Assembly (NCBI GenBank): GCA_943329075.2 | Contig: CALQCM020000006.1 | Span: 1-64,000, forward strand | Reading direction: 5' to 3' | Length of the DNA stretch: 64,000 nucleotides | Source: Chitinophaga pinensis | GTDB lineage: Bacteria > Pseudomonadota > Gammaproteobacteria > Burkholderiales > SG8-41 | Made by a program: the position numbers and the translations under genes | Notes under the pieces: generated by a model | What the model was told of the DNA's origin: nothing | Database searches by the model: none | The model's input: only the letters and a program-made list of their open reading frames with translations | In this document: positions 53,603-62,848 of the stretch, one piece after another | Numbering within the stretch: position 1 is the stretch's first letter | How the letters are laid out: each line of letters starts with the position of its first letter

Positions 53603-55366
53603 ATGGCCGCCACCAAACTCAAAGCGGTCGATGCCGTTGTCGTCGGCACTGGACTTGCCGGTTCCATACTTTGCAAATCACTGGCCGAGACCGGCCTCAA
53701 GGTGGTCGGCTTCGAACGCGGCCGCATGCTCGACACGCAGCATGATTTCGCCATGCCCTATGTGCACGACGAACTCAAATACGAGCGCCACAGCGACATT
53801 CTGCAGAACCTTTCGCGCGAAACCATCACCTTCCGCAACAAGATGAGCGAACTGGCACTGCCGATGCGCGAGCTCGGTTCGTTCAAACCCGGCGAATGCG
53901 TCGGCGGCGCGGCGGTGCACTGGGGCTGTCATGCGAAACGTTTTCTGCCGTGGGATTTCGAAGCGAAGAGCCGCACGCTCGAACGTTACGGCGCGTCACA
54001 ACTCGCCGCCGACTGCACGACGCAGGACTGGGGCATCAGCTACGACGAACTGGAACCGTATTACGACCAGTTCGAACACCTCTACGGCGTCGGCGGCAAA
54101 GCCGGCAACCTGAACGGCGAAATCCAGCCCGGCGGCAACCCGTTCGAAGGCGCGCGTTCGCGCGAATTTCCGAACCCGCCGTCGAAAACGACTGAAATCG
54201 GGCAACTGTTCGGCGACGCTGCGCGCGGACTCGGCTACACGCCGCATTCGAACCCGACCGCGGCGATGACGCAGGCCTACACCAATCCGTACAAGCTGAT
54301 GCTCGGCGAATGCGTCAGCGGCGGCTTCTGCGGCGGCCACGTCTGCGCGCAGGGTGCCAAGGCCAGCCCGCTCAACACCGTGGTGCCCGCGCTCGACCGC
54401 CACGATAATTTCGAATTGCGCACGCTCGCCAACGTCATCAAGATCAATCTCGACTCGACCGGCAAACGCGCCGTCGGCGTCACCTATATCGACGCGCGCG
54501 GGCGCGAGTTCGAGCAGCCCGCCGATCTGGTGGTGCTCTCGGCCTATACCTTCAACAACGTGCGTTTGATGATGCTCTCGGGCATCGGCAAACCCTATGA
54601 CCCGGTCAGCGGCACCGGCACGCTGGGGCGCAATTATTCGTACCAGACGCACGGCAAGCTGCAGATGTTCTTCGACGAGCGCACGTTCAACCCGTTCATG
54701 GGCGGCGGTGGCCGCGGCACCGCGATCGACGATTTCAACGGCGACAATTTCGATCATGCGGGGCTCGGCTTCATCGGCGGCGGTTACCTCGCCTCGCAGA
54801 GCAGCGGCGCCCTGCCGATCAAGGGCAAACAACTGCCGCCGGGCACGCCGGGCTGGGGCGGCGCATGGAAAAAGGCCGCCGCGCACTGGTACAACCGCAA
54901 CTTCACGCTCAATCTGCACGGCGGCTGCCAGAGTTACCGCGACTGCTACCTCGATCTTGATCCGACCTATCGCGATGCCAACGGACTGCCGCTCCTGCGC
55001 ATGACTTTCGACTGGCACGACAACGAGCAGAAGATGGTCAAACACATCATGGCGAAGACCGCTGAAATCGCCAAGGCCATCGGCCCGGCGAAAACCGGCA
55101 GCCACGGCCTCTCCGCCAGATACACGATCGTGCCTTATCAAAGCACGCACAACATCGGCGGCGCCGTAATGGGCGCCGACCCGGCCACCAGCGTGGTGAA
55201 TAAATACCTGCAGTCGTGGGACGTCAACAACGTGTTCGTCGTCGGCGGCAGCGCCTTCCCGCAGAACAGCGCCAATCCGCCGACCGCAACCATCGGTGCG
55301 CTGGCGTGCTGGGCGGCCGATGCGATCAAGGAAAATTATCTGAAGAAACCGGGGCTGCTGGTCTAG
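53603..55366 (+). CDS. GMC-family flavoprotein (gluconate-2-dehydrogenase-type large subunit)
   Basis: A 587-residue GMC oxidoreductase: FAD fold VVVGTGLAGS near residue 12, GGAAVHWG and the C-terminal VVGGSAFPQNSANPPTATIGALA. It oxidises an alcohol or sugar acid, passing electrons to a partner. The usual dehydrogenase also has a membrane cytochrome c subunit, which is absent from this window, so the electron acceptor must be elsewhere or different. The region FCGGHVCAQGAKASP is well conserved in the family. Confidence 0.9.
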   Translation: MAATKLKAVDAVVVGTGLAGSILCKSLAETGLKVVGFERGRMLDTQHDFAMPYVHDELKYERHSDILQNLSRETITFRNKMSELALPMRELGSFKPGECVGGAAVHWGCHAKRFLPWDFEAKSRTLERYGASQLAADCTTQDWGISYDELEPYYDQFEHLYGVGGKAGNLNGEIQPGGNPFEGARSREFPNPPSKTTEIGQLFGDAARGLGYTPHSNPTAAMTQAYTNPYKLMLGECVSGGFCGGHVCAQGAKASPLNTVVPALDRHDNFELRTLANVIKINLDSTGKRAVGVTYIDARGREFEQPADLVVLSAYTFNNVRLMMLSGIGKPYDPVSGTGTLGRNYSYQTHGKLQMFFDERTFNPFMGGGGRGTAIDDFNGDNFDHAGLGFIGGGYLASQSSGALPIKGKQLPPGTPGWGGAWKKAAAHWYNRNFTLNLHGGCQSYRDCYLDLDPTYRDANGLPLLRMTFDWHDNEQKMVKHIMAKTAEIAKAIGPAKTGSHGLSARYTIVPYQSTHNIGGAVMGADPATSVVNKYLQSWDVNNVFVVGGSAFPQNSANPPTATIGALACWAADAIKENYLKKPGLLV

Positions 55367-55400
55367 CAGGCTTTGTAAAACGCTTTGCTCGTATTAGCAC

Positions 55401-55537
55401 CGTCATTCCCGCGAAAGCGGGTATCCCCTTCCCCCGCTTGCGGGGGAAGGTAGGATGGGGGGCATAGGGAGTCCGCAGTTTCGACGATGCATTATCTCAA
55501 ACAAGATACTGGACTCCCGCTTTCGCGGGAGTGACGG
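55401..55537. repeat. composite ATTCCC/GGGAAT element, copy e
   Basis: 137 bp, same orientation and nearly the same sequence as copy c at 39860. It fills the gap between the GMC gene and Bug15 and ends 41 bases before the Bug15 ATG, so it may separate the two transcripts. Confidence 0.9.
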
Positions 55538-55577
55538 GAATTTTTCACCCGGCTTTGAAGTTAGACGGAGGTCAGTC

Positions 55578-56534
55578 ATGAAACCGCGCTTTGAACTTGC
55601 CATCGCCCTCGTCTTCGCAGCAGGCGCATCCGCGCAGGATTTTCCCAACAAGCCGGTGCGCGTCATCATTCCGTACGCGGCGGGCGGCGGCTCCGACATC
55701 ACCACGCGCATCGTGCAGGCGCGCGCGATGGAACTGCTCGGCCAGTCGCTGATCGTCGACAACCGCGCCGGCGGCGGCACGCTGATTGGCACGCGCATGG
55801 CGCAGACCGCGCCGGCCGACGGTTACACGCTCGGCGTAATGGACCCGGCCTTCATCATCAACCCGACGCTGGTCAAGGACGCCGGTTACGATGCACTGAA
55901 GGATTTCACGCCGGTGACGCTGATCACCGCCACACCGCTGATCCTCGTCTCACCGCCGTCGTTCCCGCCGAAGACCGTGCAGGAACTGGTCGACTACGTC
56001 AAAGCCAACGCCAGCAAGGTCAATTACGGTTCGCCCGGTGACGGCAGTGCGGGACACCTGGCGATGGAACAGTTCCGCAGTTTCTTCGGTTTGAAGATGA
56101 TCCACATTCCCTACAAGGGCGCCGGTCCCGCAGTTGTCGCAGTGGTCGCTGCCGAAGTGCCGATGCTGATCGCCGGTTCCGGCGGCGTGCCCTTCATTCA
56201 GGACGGCCGCCTGCGCGGACTCGCGGCGACGAGTACAAAACGATTGCCGGCGATCCCCAACGTGCCAACCTTCGCCGAACTCGGCTTTCCGCAGATCAAT
56301 GTGCAGACCTTCGCCGGCGTTGTCGCCCCCGCCGGCACACCGCCCGCCGCCATCAAAAAACTGCACGCCGCCTTTGCCGGCGCGATACAAACGCCGGAAG
56401 TGAAAGCGCGCCTTGAACAACTCAACCAGTTTCCAGTCGGCAACACACCGGAGGAATTCGGTGTGTTCCTGCGCGACAATCAGGCGCGCCTCGTCAAAGT
56501 GGTCCGCGATTCCAACATCAAGCTCGAGCATTAA
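55578..56534 (+). CDS. Bug15: TctC/Bug-family periplasmic receptor
   Basis: A 318-residue receptor with a short signal peptide (cut near GASAQ), FPNKPVRVIIPYAAGGGSD, DNRAGGGT, ADGYT, IPYKGAGP and APAGTPPA. GGAGG precedes the ATG at 55578; an in-frame start in the repeat is rejected. It is followed after a hairpin by the 2-hydroxyacid dehydrogenase, with which it probably forms an operon. Confidence 0.93.
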   Translation: MKPRFELAIALVFAAGASAQDFPNKPVRVIIPYAAGGGSDITTRIVQARAMELLGQSLIVDNRAGGGTLIGTRMAQTAPADGYTLGVMDPAFIINPTLVKDAGYDALKDFTPVTLITATPLILVSPPSFPPKTVQELVDYVKANASKVNYGSPGDGSAGHLAMEQFRSFFGLKMIHIPYKGAGPAVVAVVAAEVPMLIAGSGGVPFIQDGRLRGLAATSTKRLPAIPNVPTFAELGFPQINVQTFAGVVAPAGTPPAAIKKLHAAFAGAIQTPEVKARLEQLNQFPVGNTPEEFGVFLRDNQARLVKVVRDSNIKLEH

Positions 56535-56540
56535 AACATT

Positions 56541-56562
56541 CTGATTCGCTGACGCGAATCAG
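56541..56562. repeat. CTGATTCGC hairpin, copy 2
   Basis: CTGATTCGC-TGAC-GCGAATCAG, a perfect 9-bp stem, 6 bases past the Bug15 stop. Its right arm overlaps the ribosome site (AGGAAAGGA) of the next gene, whose translation it could mask. Same stem as at 32961-32983. Confidence 0.7.
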
Positions 56563-56575
56563 GAAAGGATCACGA

Positions 56576-57517
56576 TTGAAGCCGGACCTTGTCATCATGC
56601 GTGCGATCTACGAGCCGGCGATCACCGATCTCGAGCGCGATTTCACCGTGCACCGTCTGTGGTTGCAGGACGACCCCGACGGCTTCCTGCGGAAGCTCGG
56701 CGGCAACGTGCGCGCCGTCGTCACGACCACGCCTTATGGTTTCAGCCTGCAGGATTTCGAATTTTTCCCAACACTCGAAATGCTCGGCTGTTTCGGTCCC
56801 TATTACACGCTGATCGACCGCGCCGAGGCGAAACGGCGCGGCGTCAAGCTCACGCACACACCGGGTTCGACCGCCGAACCGGTCGCCGATCTGGCGATGG
56901 GCATGATCATCGCAGTCATGCGGCGCCTGTGCGAATCCGACCGCTTCGTGCGCGCTGGAAAATGGAATGCGGGCGTGTTCCCCGCGGGCACCGAGGTCCG
57001 CGGCAAAACCTGCGGCATCATCGGGTTTGGCCGCATCGGCCGCGAAATTGCGCGGCTCGCCGGCGCCTTCGGCATGAAGGTCTGTTATCACGGCCCGCGC
57101 CGCAAGGATGACAGCGATTTCAAATATTACGCAGACCTCGAAGCGATGGCGCGCGACGCCGATTGCCTCGTGGTCACCTGTGCACTCACCGAAACGACGC
57201 ACAACCTGGTTGACGCGCGCATTCTGGCGGCGCTCGGCCCCAACGGTTATCTGGTCAACGTCGCGCGCGGACCGATAGTCGATGAAGACGCCTTGATCGC
57301 GGCATTAGGCAACGGCGGCATCGCCGGTGCCGCGCTTGATGTGTTTCGCGACGAACCACAGGTGCCGGCCGCATTACGCGCGATGGAAAACGTGGTGCTC
57401 GCCGCCCACATCGGCACCTCGACGAAGGAAGTGCGCGAAAACCGCCACCGTATGTTGCTCACCGATATGCGCACGTATCTCGAAGGCAGGCCGTTGCGTT
57501 ACCCGGTGCCGCTGTAA
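56576..57517 (+). CDS. D-2-hydroxyacid dehydrogenase (NAD-dependent)
   Basis: A 313-residue member of the D-isomer-specific 2-hydroxyacid dehydrogenase family. The NAD motif GFGRIG is at 150-155. The catalytic residues Arg231 (VARGP), Glu260 (RDEPQ) and His278 (LAAHIG) are all present, so it should be active on a 2-keto/2-hydroxy acid such as glyoxylate, hydroxypyruvate or a sugar acid. It starts at TTG with AGGAAAGGA upstream, partly in the hairpin. Together with Bug15 and the gluconate-type dehydrogenase it suggests sugar-acid use. Confidence 0.92.
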   Translation: MKPDLVIMRAIYEPAITDLERDFTVHRLWLQDDPDGFLRKLGGNVRAVVTTTPYGFSLQDFEFFPTLEMLGCFGPYYTLIDRAEAKRRGVKLTHTPGSTAEPVADLAMGMIIAVMRRLCESDRFVRAGKWNAGVFPAGTEVRGKTCGIIGFGRIGREIARLAGAFGMKVCYHGPRRKDDSDFKYYADLEAMARDADCLVVTCALTETTHNLVDARILAALGPNGYLVNVARGPIVDEDALIAALGNGGIAGAALDVFRDEPQVPAALRAMENVVLAAHIGTSTKEVRENRHRMLLTDMRTYLEGRPLRYPVPL

Positions 57518-57555
57518 TTTGCAGACCTAGCACAACCAATCGGCGACACACCTTT

Positions 57556-57638
57556 GTGGCGCAGGCGCCCCGCCTGCGGGAAGCCCTGCGTCGTCAGTTT
57601 GCAATCGGTGTTTGACGCAGGCAGGTCGCCTGCGCCAC
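57556..57638. repeat. GTGGCGCAGGCG palindromic element
   Basis: 83 bp starting GTGGCGCAGGCG and ending CGCCTGCGCCAC, with GGCG...CGCC hairpins at each end. It is related to the 57-bp element at 44813. It lies between the convergent stops of the 2-hydroxyacid dehydrogenase and Bug16. Confidence 0.8.
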
Positions 57639-57648
57639 GACAATTGAA

Positions 57649-58620
57649 CTAATCCGCTTTGATGCCAGCGTCCTTGATGATCTTCGCGAGACTGTCGTAA
57701 CCCTTCCGGGTTTGCAGTGCCAGTTGTTCAGGTGTCGAGGACGTGGGTTCAAATGCCAGTTTGATCAAACGGTCCTTGACCCCAGGATCGTTGACGGCCT
57801 TGGCCATCTCCGCATTCAGGCGGTCGACGATCGGACGCGGCGTGTTGCGCGGCGTATAAATCGCCTGCCACGTCGAATAGCTGAAACCCGGCACGCCCGA
57901 TTCCGCAACCGTTGGCACCTCGCGCAAGAGTGGTGAACGCACCACACTGGTAACGCCCAGTGCGTGCAATTTATTCGCGCGGATGATTTCAAGCACCGGG
58001 GCGAGCGACGTAATCATGACCGGCACGCGGCCGGCGGTCACATCAAGCACGCCTGTAATCGACCCGCGGTAGGGAATGTGATTGAGCTTGACGCCGGCCG
58101 CGGATTTGAACATCTCCATCGCAATATGCATCGGACTGCCGCTGCCCCCCGAAGCGTAATCCATGAGGTCCTTTTGCGACCTGGCGAGTGCAATGAAGTC
58201 TTTCGCCGTCTTCACCGGCAGCGAGGGATGAACAATCATCACGAAAGTCACCCAGGCGGTAAGGCTGACCGGCGCAAAACTGGTGAATGGGTCGTAGGGC
58301 ACGTTGGGATACAGCAGCGGCACACCGTTCACCACCGCCTCGCTGAAACCGCCGAGTACATACCCATCGGGTGCTCCACGCGAAACTTTTTCACCGCCGA
58401 GCATACCCGCCGCACCCGGAATATTTTCAATGACGATCTGCTGCCCCAGGTTCTCACCCATCTTCTGCGCGACGATGCGCATCAGCACATCGGTGGCGCT
58501 GGCGGTGGGCAGAGGCACCACCATCAGAATGCTCTTATTCGGGTAGTTCTGCGCAGCCGCGTGCCCGCCAAGCATCAGCGCCAGCGCAGCAATGCCGCCT
58601 TTGATTGTTTTTACATTCAT
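57649..58620 (-). CDS. Bug16: TctC/Bug-family periplasmic receptor
   Basis: A 323-residue receptor with signal peptide (cut near HAAAQ). YPNKSILMVVPLPTASATD lacks the GG of the ligand loop, ENIPGAAG replaces DNRxGAGG, and IPYRGSIT replaces VPYKG. The end reads TPRNTPRP. Like Bug5 it has several changed ligand-site positions. The ATG follows AGGGG. It is 36 bases after the threonine aldolase stop codon, so it may be cotranscribed with the PLP genes. Confidence 0.9.
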   Translation of the reverse strand: MNVKTIKGGIAALALMLGGHAAAQNYPNKSILMVVPLPTASATDVLMRIVAQKMGENLGQQIVIENIPGAAGMLGGEKVSRGAPDGYVLGGFSEAVVNGVPLLYPNVPYDPFTSFAPVSLTAWVTFVMIVHPSLPVKTAKDFIALARSQKDLMDYASGGSGSPMHIAMEMFKSAAGVKLNHIPYRGSITGVLDVTAGRVPVMITSLAPVLEIIRANKLHALGVTSVVRSPLLREVPTVAESGVPGFSYSTWQAIYTPRNTPRPIVDRLNAEMAKAVNDPGVKDRLIKLAFEPTSSTPEQLALQTRKGYDSLAKIIKDAGIKAD

Positions 58621-58656
58621 GATTAACCCCTGATCGTTTGTGTGATCAAAATAAAT

Positions 58657-59694
58657 TCAGGCAAGCGCCTCTTTCAGCGCCGCCGCTGCGCGTTCGACAT
58701 CGGCACGCGTGACATCGATATGCGTAACCGCGCGGAAGGTCGTGCCGCCGCGCATCGCCATGGCGACGCCACGCTGACGCAGACGTTGGCTGACCTCCTC
58801 TGCGGCAAGCCCCGATTCCGCGACGTCGAAAAACACCAGATTAGTCTGCGTTTCGTCGTAGACGAGTTTAAGGCCGCGCGTCTCGGCCACCAACCGCGCG
58901 AAGTGTTTTGCATTGGCGTGATCTTCGGCAAGCCGTTCGACATGATGATCGAGCGCGTGTAATCCAGCCGCCGCCAGAATGCCGGCCTGCCGCCAGCCGC
59001 CGCCAAGGATCTGCCGCAGGCGCCGCGCGCGCGCGATAAAGTTCTTGCTGCCCATCAACAGCGAACCGACCGGGCAACCCAGCCCCTTCGACAGGCAGAA
59101 CGAAATCGAATCGCAGCGTTTTCCCCACTCGGCCGGTTTAATGCCGGAGGCGATCACCGCGTTGAAGATGCGCGCACCGTCGATGTGCAGCGGTATGCCA
59201 CGCTCGTTCGACAAGGCGCGCAACCCACCGAGCGCATCGAGTGGAAACACCGTGCCGCCGCCAGCATTGTGCGTGTTCTCAACCCATAACAGAGCGCTCT
59301 TCGGCTGCATCCAGTTGTCCGAGCGGATGAATTTTTCCGCAGTCTCGCGCGAGTAGACCCCGCGCTCGGTCGGAATCATCGCCACCTGCACACCGGAGAT
59401 CAGCGCGGCACCACCGAGTTCGCTGCGTACCGGATGGCAGAGCGCATCGGCAATGACTTCGTCGCCGGGCTGCGTATAGGCCTTGATCGAAATCTGGTTG
59501 GCCTGCGTGCCGGATGCAACGAACAGCGCGGCCTCTTTTCCAAACAGCGCGGCGGCACGTTCCTGCAGGGCGTTGATGGTCGGATCCTCGCCCATCACAT
59601 CGTCACCGACCTCGGCGCGCAACATCGCTTCGCGCATCGCCGCGGTTGGCCGCGTCACGGTGTCGCTGCGCATGTCGATCAGGCGTTCGCTCAT
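58657..59694 (-). CDS. low-specificity L-threonine aldolase (PLP)
   Basis: A 345-residue fold-type I PLP enzyme. It begins [19 protein letters not shown], a strong threonine-aldolase start, has [10 protein letters not shown] and the PLP lysine Lys203 in LSKGLGCP. It cleaves L-threonine or allo-threonine to glycine and acetaldehyde, or related beta-hydroxy amino acids. Its ATG overlaps the aminotransferase stop (ATGA), so the two are coupled. Confidence 0.92.
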   Translation of the reverse strand: MSERLIDMRSDTVTRPTAAMREAMLRAEVGDDVMGEDPTINALQERAAALFGKEAALFVASGTQANQISIKAYTQPGDEVIADALCHPVRSELGGAALISGVQVAMIPTERGVYSRETAEKFIRSDNWMQPKSALLWVENTHNAGGGTVFPLDALGGLRALSNERGIPLHIDGARIFNAVIASGIKPAEWGKRCDSISFCLSKGLGCPVGSLLMGSKNFIARARRLRQILGGGWRQAGILAAAGLHALDHHVERLAEDHANAKHFARLVAETRGLKLVYDETQTNLVFFDVAESGLAAEEVSQRLRQRGVAMAMRGGTTFRAVTHIDVTRADVERAAAALKEALA

Positions 59695-60848
59695 GCCGCT
59701 TCTTTCGCGAGGTCACGAATCACGTCCGCAATGACCGTCATGCCTTTTTCGATAGTCTCTTCGCTCACCGAATAACTGATGCGCAGATGTTTTTCGCCGC
59801 CGGTGCCGTATTCGGAACCGCTGCGCACTGCGACACCGCGCTCGAACAGGCGCGCCTTCACTTCGCGCGCCGACTGCGGCAGATCGAACCGCGTCCACAG
59901 GTAGAACGCGCCCTGCGGCTGCGCCGGGTAGAGCCCCGGAATAGCGCTGGCGAGCCGGTGCATGAGCGACGCGCGGGTTTTGTAAATCTTGTTGAACTCT
60001 GCAATGCAGTCTTGCGGACCGCGCAGGGCGGCAATGCCGGCACGCTGCACAAAATTGCAAATTGGCCCGTTGATCGAGCGGTGTATGCCGTAGAGATAAT
60101 CGATCAGGTCTGGCGGCGCCACCACATAGCCCAAACGCCAGCCGGTCATCGCATACGATTTCGAAAACGTCCCCAGCAATATCAGGCGATCGAGATGCCG
60201 GTGATACTTGAGCACCGGCACATGCACCTGGCCCGGCTGCATCAACTTGCAGTACGCCTCGTCGGAGGCCAGCAGCAGGTCTTTCTCGGCGCACAGGTCA
60301 AGCAGCGCGGAAATATCCTCTTCCTTGTAAACAACGCCGGTCGGATTGTTCGGATTGTTCAGCATGACGAGCCGCGTGCGCGGTGTGATGGCGCGGCGCA
60401 CCGCTTCGATGTCGAGCTGGTAATCGGGTTTGTGCGACACCGCCACCGGCACCGCGCCGATCTGACGCGCGACGTGCGGATAGAGCGAGTAGCTCGGGTT
60501 GAAGACGATGACTTCGTCGCCGGGATCGAGAAAACAGCTCATCACCGCATAAATGCCGGAACTTGAACCGTTGGTGATCAGCACCTGGCTCGGCGCAATC
60601 GTCGCGCCGGTTTCCGCGGCAATCGATTCACAGATCGCCTCGAGCAACGGCATCACACCCTTTTCGAGGATGTAGCCGGTATGGCCTTCGTCAATGGCCT
60701 TTTTCACCGCCTCGACAATATGCGGCGGCGTCGCGAACGACGGGCTGCCCGAATCGAGGCGGATCAAGCCGGCGGGTGTTTTTGCCGTCATGAATTTGGC
60801 GCGTTCGCCGCCCGAGGTGTCGATTACGTATTTGGCAATGTGACGCAT
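59691..60848 (-). CDS. class I/II PLP-dependent aminotransferase
   Basis: A 385-residue aminotransferase of the aspartate-aminotransferase fold. It has NNPNNPTG at 164-171, DEAY at 196-199 and the PLP lysine Lys230 in [14 protein letters not shown]. The substrate is unclear. The ATG at 60848 follows GGAGGAGCAGGG; a longer in-frame start at 60896 lacks family support. It is upstream of, and translationally linked to, the threonine aldolase, which suggests use of a beta-hydroxy amino acid. Confidence 0.92.
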   Translation of the reverse strand: MRHIAKYVIDTSGGERAKFMTAKTPAGLIRLDSGSPSFATPPHIVEAVKKAIDEGHTGYILEKGVMPLLEAICESIAAETGATIAPSQVLITNGSSSGIYAVMSCFLDPGDEVIVFNPSYSLYPHVARQIGAVPVAVSHKPDYQLDIEAVRRAITPRTRLVMLNNPNNPTGVVYKEEDISALLDLCAEKDLLLASDEAYCKLMQPGQVHVPVLKYHRHLDRLILLGTFSKSYAMTGWRLGYVVAPPDLIDYLYGIHRSINGPICNFVQRAGIAALRGPQDCIAEFNKIYKTRASLMHRLASAIPGLYPAQPQGAFYLWTRFDLPQSAREVKARLFERGVAVRSGSEYGTGGEKHLRISYSVSEETIEKGMTVIADVIRDLAKEAA

Positions 60849-60988
60849 GCTACCCTGCTCCTCCATGGCGGGGCACTGCGGCCCCGCGCAAATCACTTAT
60901 AATTCCCGCCTGAAATCCGGCCGTCGTATTGGTATTATTTTGCCGGCCTGAATTGATTAAATGCAGTTCCAGCCGAAGACCAGCCCAC

Positions 60989-62191
60989 ATGAACGCACCC
61001 CGAAATTCTACCAGCTTCGCGAACGTCACTCGCGAGGAAGCTCTCAAACGCGCAGCCGATCTGATTCCGCTGCTGCGCGAGCACGCCGCGGAGGCCGAGG
61101 CTGCGCGCCAGCTGGCGCCGGCGGTACGTGACGCCCTGCACGCCAGCGGATTGTTTCGTTTCCTGCAACCAAAATCGCGCGGCGGCATGGAACTTGATTT
61201 TGCAACGTGGGTGGAGATCCCGGAAATGCTCGGCCGTGGCGACTGCTCGACGGCATGGAATGTCGCCAATCTCGTTTCGCATCATCGCACTCTCGCCCTC
61301 TTCAGCAAGCAGGCGCAGGACGAAGTTTGGAATGCAAACCCCGACGCCCTGATCGCCGCCGGCATCGCCTATCCGCAGGGCCGCGCCAAAAAGGTCGAGG
61401 GCGGCCTGATGCTGTCGGGCACCTGGAATTTTTGTTCTGCCGTCAACGACTCGATCTGGAACATGCTCGCCTGCATTGTCATCGAGAACGACAAGCCGGT
61501 GGACTGGGTGCAGTGCCTGCTGCGCGAGTCCGAATATGCAATCATCGACGACTGGCAGACGATGGGCATGTGCGGCACCGGCAGTTGCACGGTAAAGGTC
61601 GAGAACCTCTTCGTGCCGGAATACCGGGTGCAGTCGATGGCCACGGCGCTGCCGGGCCATCATTACAAGGGTACGGTCGAAAATCCCAATCCGATGTACG
61701 TGATCCCGACCTCGGCAGTCGGCGGCCACAGCCTTGGCGGTTGTGTTGTCGGCAATGCCCAAGGGGCGCTCGATGCAACCATCGACTGGATCAAATCCCG
61801 CAGTACCGTGCAGGGCGCAAAAATGCGCGACTTTCAGACCGTGCAACTGCGTATCGGCATGGCCGGCGCCAAAATCGACGCCGCCCGGCTGCTGTTGCGC
61901 AACGACTGCGTCGAAGCCGAAGCCGCAATGGTCGCCGGCCGCGCCATGAACACCGAGGAAAAGCTGCGCATCAAGCGCAACGCCGCGATGGCCGCCAAAC
62001 TGGCGACAGAAGCCATCGACCTGTTGCAGGAAATGGCGGGGGCCAACGGCATTTACCGCAAATCACCCCTCGAACGCATATTCCGTGATGCACGCTCCGC
62101 AGCCGCCCACATCAGCTTCAGTATCGATATGCAGATGACGCAGTGGGGGCTGGTGGCAAGCGGCGGAGAATTTAACAGCACTACGCTTTAG
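60989..62191 (+). CDS. acyl-CoA-dehydrogenase-fold flavin monooxygenase, oxygenase component
   Basis: A 400-residue protein with the ACAD-like fold but the sequence pattern of the HsaA/p-hydroxyphenylacetate hydroxylase C2 group: FLQPKSRGGMELDF, LGRGDCSTAWNVANLVSHH, WNFCSAVNDS, and WQTMGMCGTGSCTVKV. Members use reduced flavin from a separate reductase to hydroxylate aromatic substrates. No reductase gene is next to it. The ATG at 60989 begins a typical N-terminus; 20 residues upstream in frame are rejected. It is divergent from the aminotransferase. Confidence 0.87.
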   Translation: MNAPRNSTSFANVTREEALKRAADLIPLLREHAAEAEAARQLAPAVRDALHASGLFRFLQPKSRGGMELDFATWVEIPEMLGRGDCSTAWNVANLVSHHRTLALFSKQAQDEVWNANPDALIAAGIAYPQGRAKKVEGGLMLSGTWNFCSAVNDSIWNMLACIVIENDKPVDWVQCLLRESEYAIIDDWQTMGMCGTGSCTVKVENLFVPEYRVQSMATALPGHHYKGTVENPNPMYVIPTSAVGGHSLGGCVVGNAQGALDATIDWIKSRSTVQGAKMRDFQTVQLRIGMAGAKIDAARLLLRNDCVEAEAAMVAGRAMNTEEKLRIKRNAAMAAKLATEAIDLLQEMAGANGIYRKSPLERIFRDARSAAAHISFSIDMQMTQWGLVASGGEFNSTTL

Positions 62192-62275
62192 CCGCCTTTA
62201 GCCGCGGCACCAGACATCGCTTGCTACGCCTGAGGGCGGGCTTGCGATTTCACCTTTCGGTAATTAAGACGGTGG

Positions 62276-62848
62276 CTATTTCAGCACCTGCCCCAGTTCC
62301 TCGTCATAGCTGCCGTCGATCAGCACAAAGAGAATCCGGCAGACCTTGTCGCTGCGATTGACCCAGGCGTGATTTGTCCCACGCTGTATCAGCACGTCAC
62401 CGGTCTTCAGGGTAACTTCCGAATCGTCCAGCAGCATCGTCAACTCCCCTTCGAGAATGACTGCATAGTCCAAGGTTTCGGTTCGATGCATCAACGGATG
62501 CCGGCCCGTCTTGCCGTAGGTCGATGCCTCTTCGGCGCCCATCGCCTTGAATAATTCACGCGCGCCATCTGCGGAAAGATTGCGGATCGCGTCGGTCTCG
62601 GGCCCCAGTTCGGTAATGCGGAACACATTGCCGCGCGGCGGCGGCGGGATTTGGTAGGGGGCAAGCGTCGGATCTGCCTGCTCTTTCGCAATTCGCGCCG
62701 GCGCGGAATCGGTTTTCCAGACATCCGTAGAACGAAACCCCGGACGCAGCGGATTATTCTTGAGCGTGGGGGTCAAACCGTCGGATACGACGATCGCCTT
62801 GCCTGCAGCATCGTGCCCCGTTACGACCCGCCTTATAAATCCTGACAT
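62276..62848 (-). CDS. cupin-domain protein, copy 2
   Basis: A 190-residue paralogue of 22498-23082. RRVVTGHDAAGKAIVVSDG matches its N-terminus, and the cupin core differs by only a few residues per strand (GRHPLMHRTETLDYAVILEGE; QRGTNHAWVNRS). The two are about 40 kb apart and both lie in catabolic surroundings. GGGAGAA precedes the ATG. It is convergent with the monooxygenase gene and divergent from the SMP-30 gene. Confidence 0.88.
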   Translation of the reverse strand: MSGFIRRVVTGHDAAGKAIVVSDGLTPTLKNNPLRPGFRSTDVWKTDSAPARIAKEQADPTLAPYQIPPPPRGNVFRITELGPETDAIRNLSADGARELFKAMGAEEASTYGKTGRHPLMHRTETLDYAVILEGELTMLLDDSEVTLKTGDVLIQRGTNHAWVNRSDKVCRILFVLIDGSYDEELGQVLK

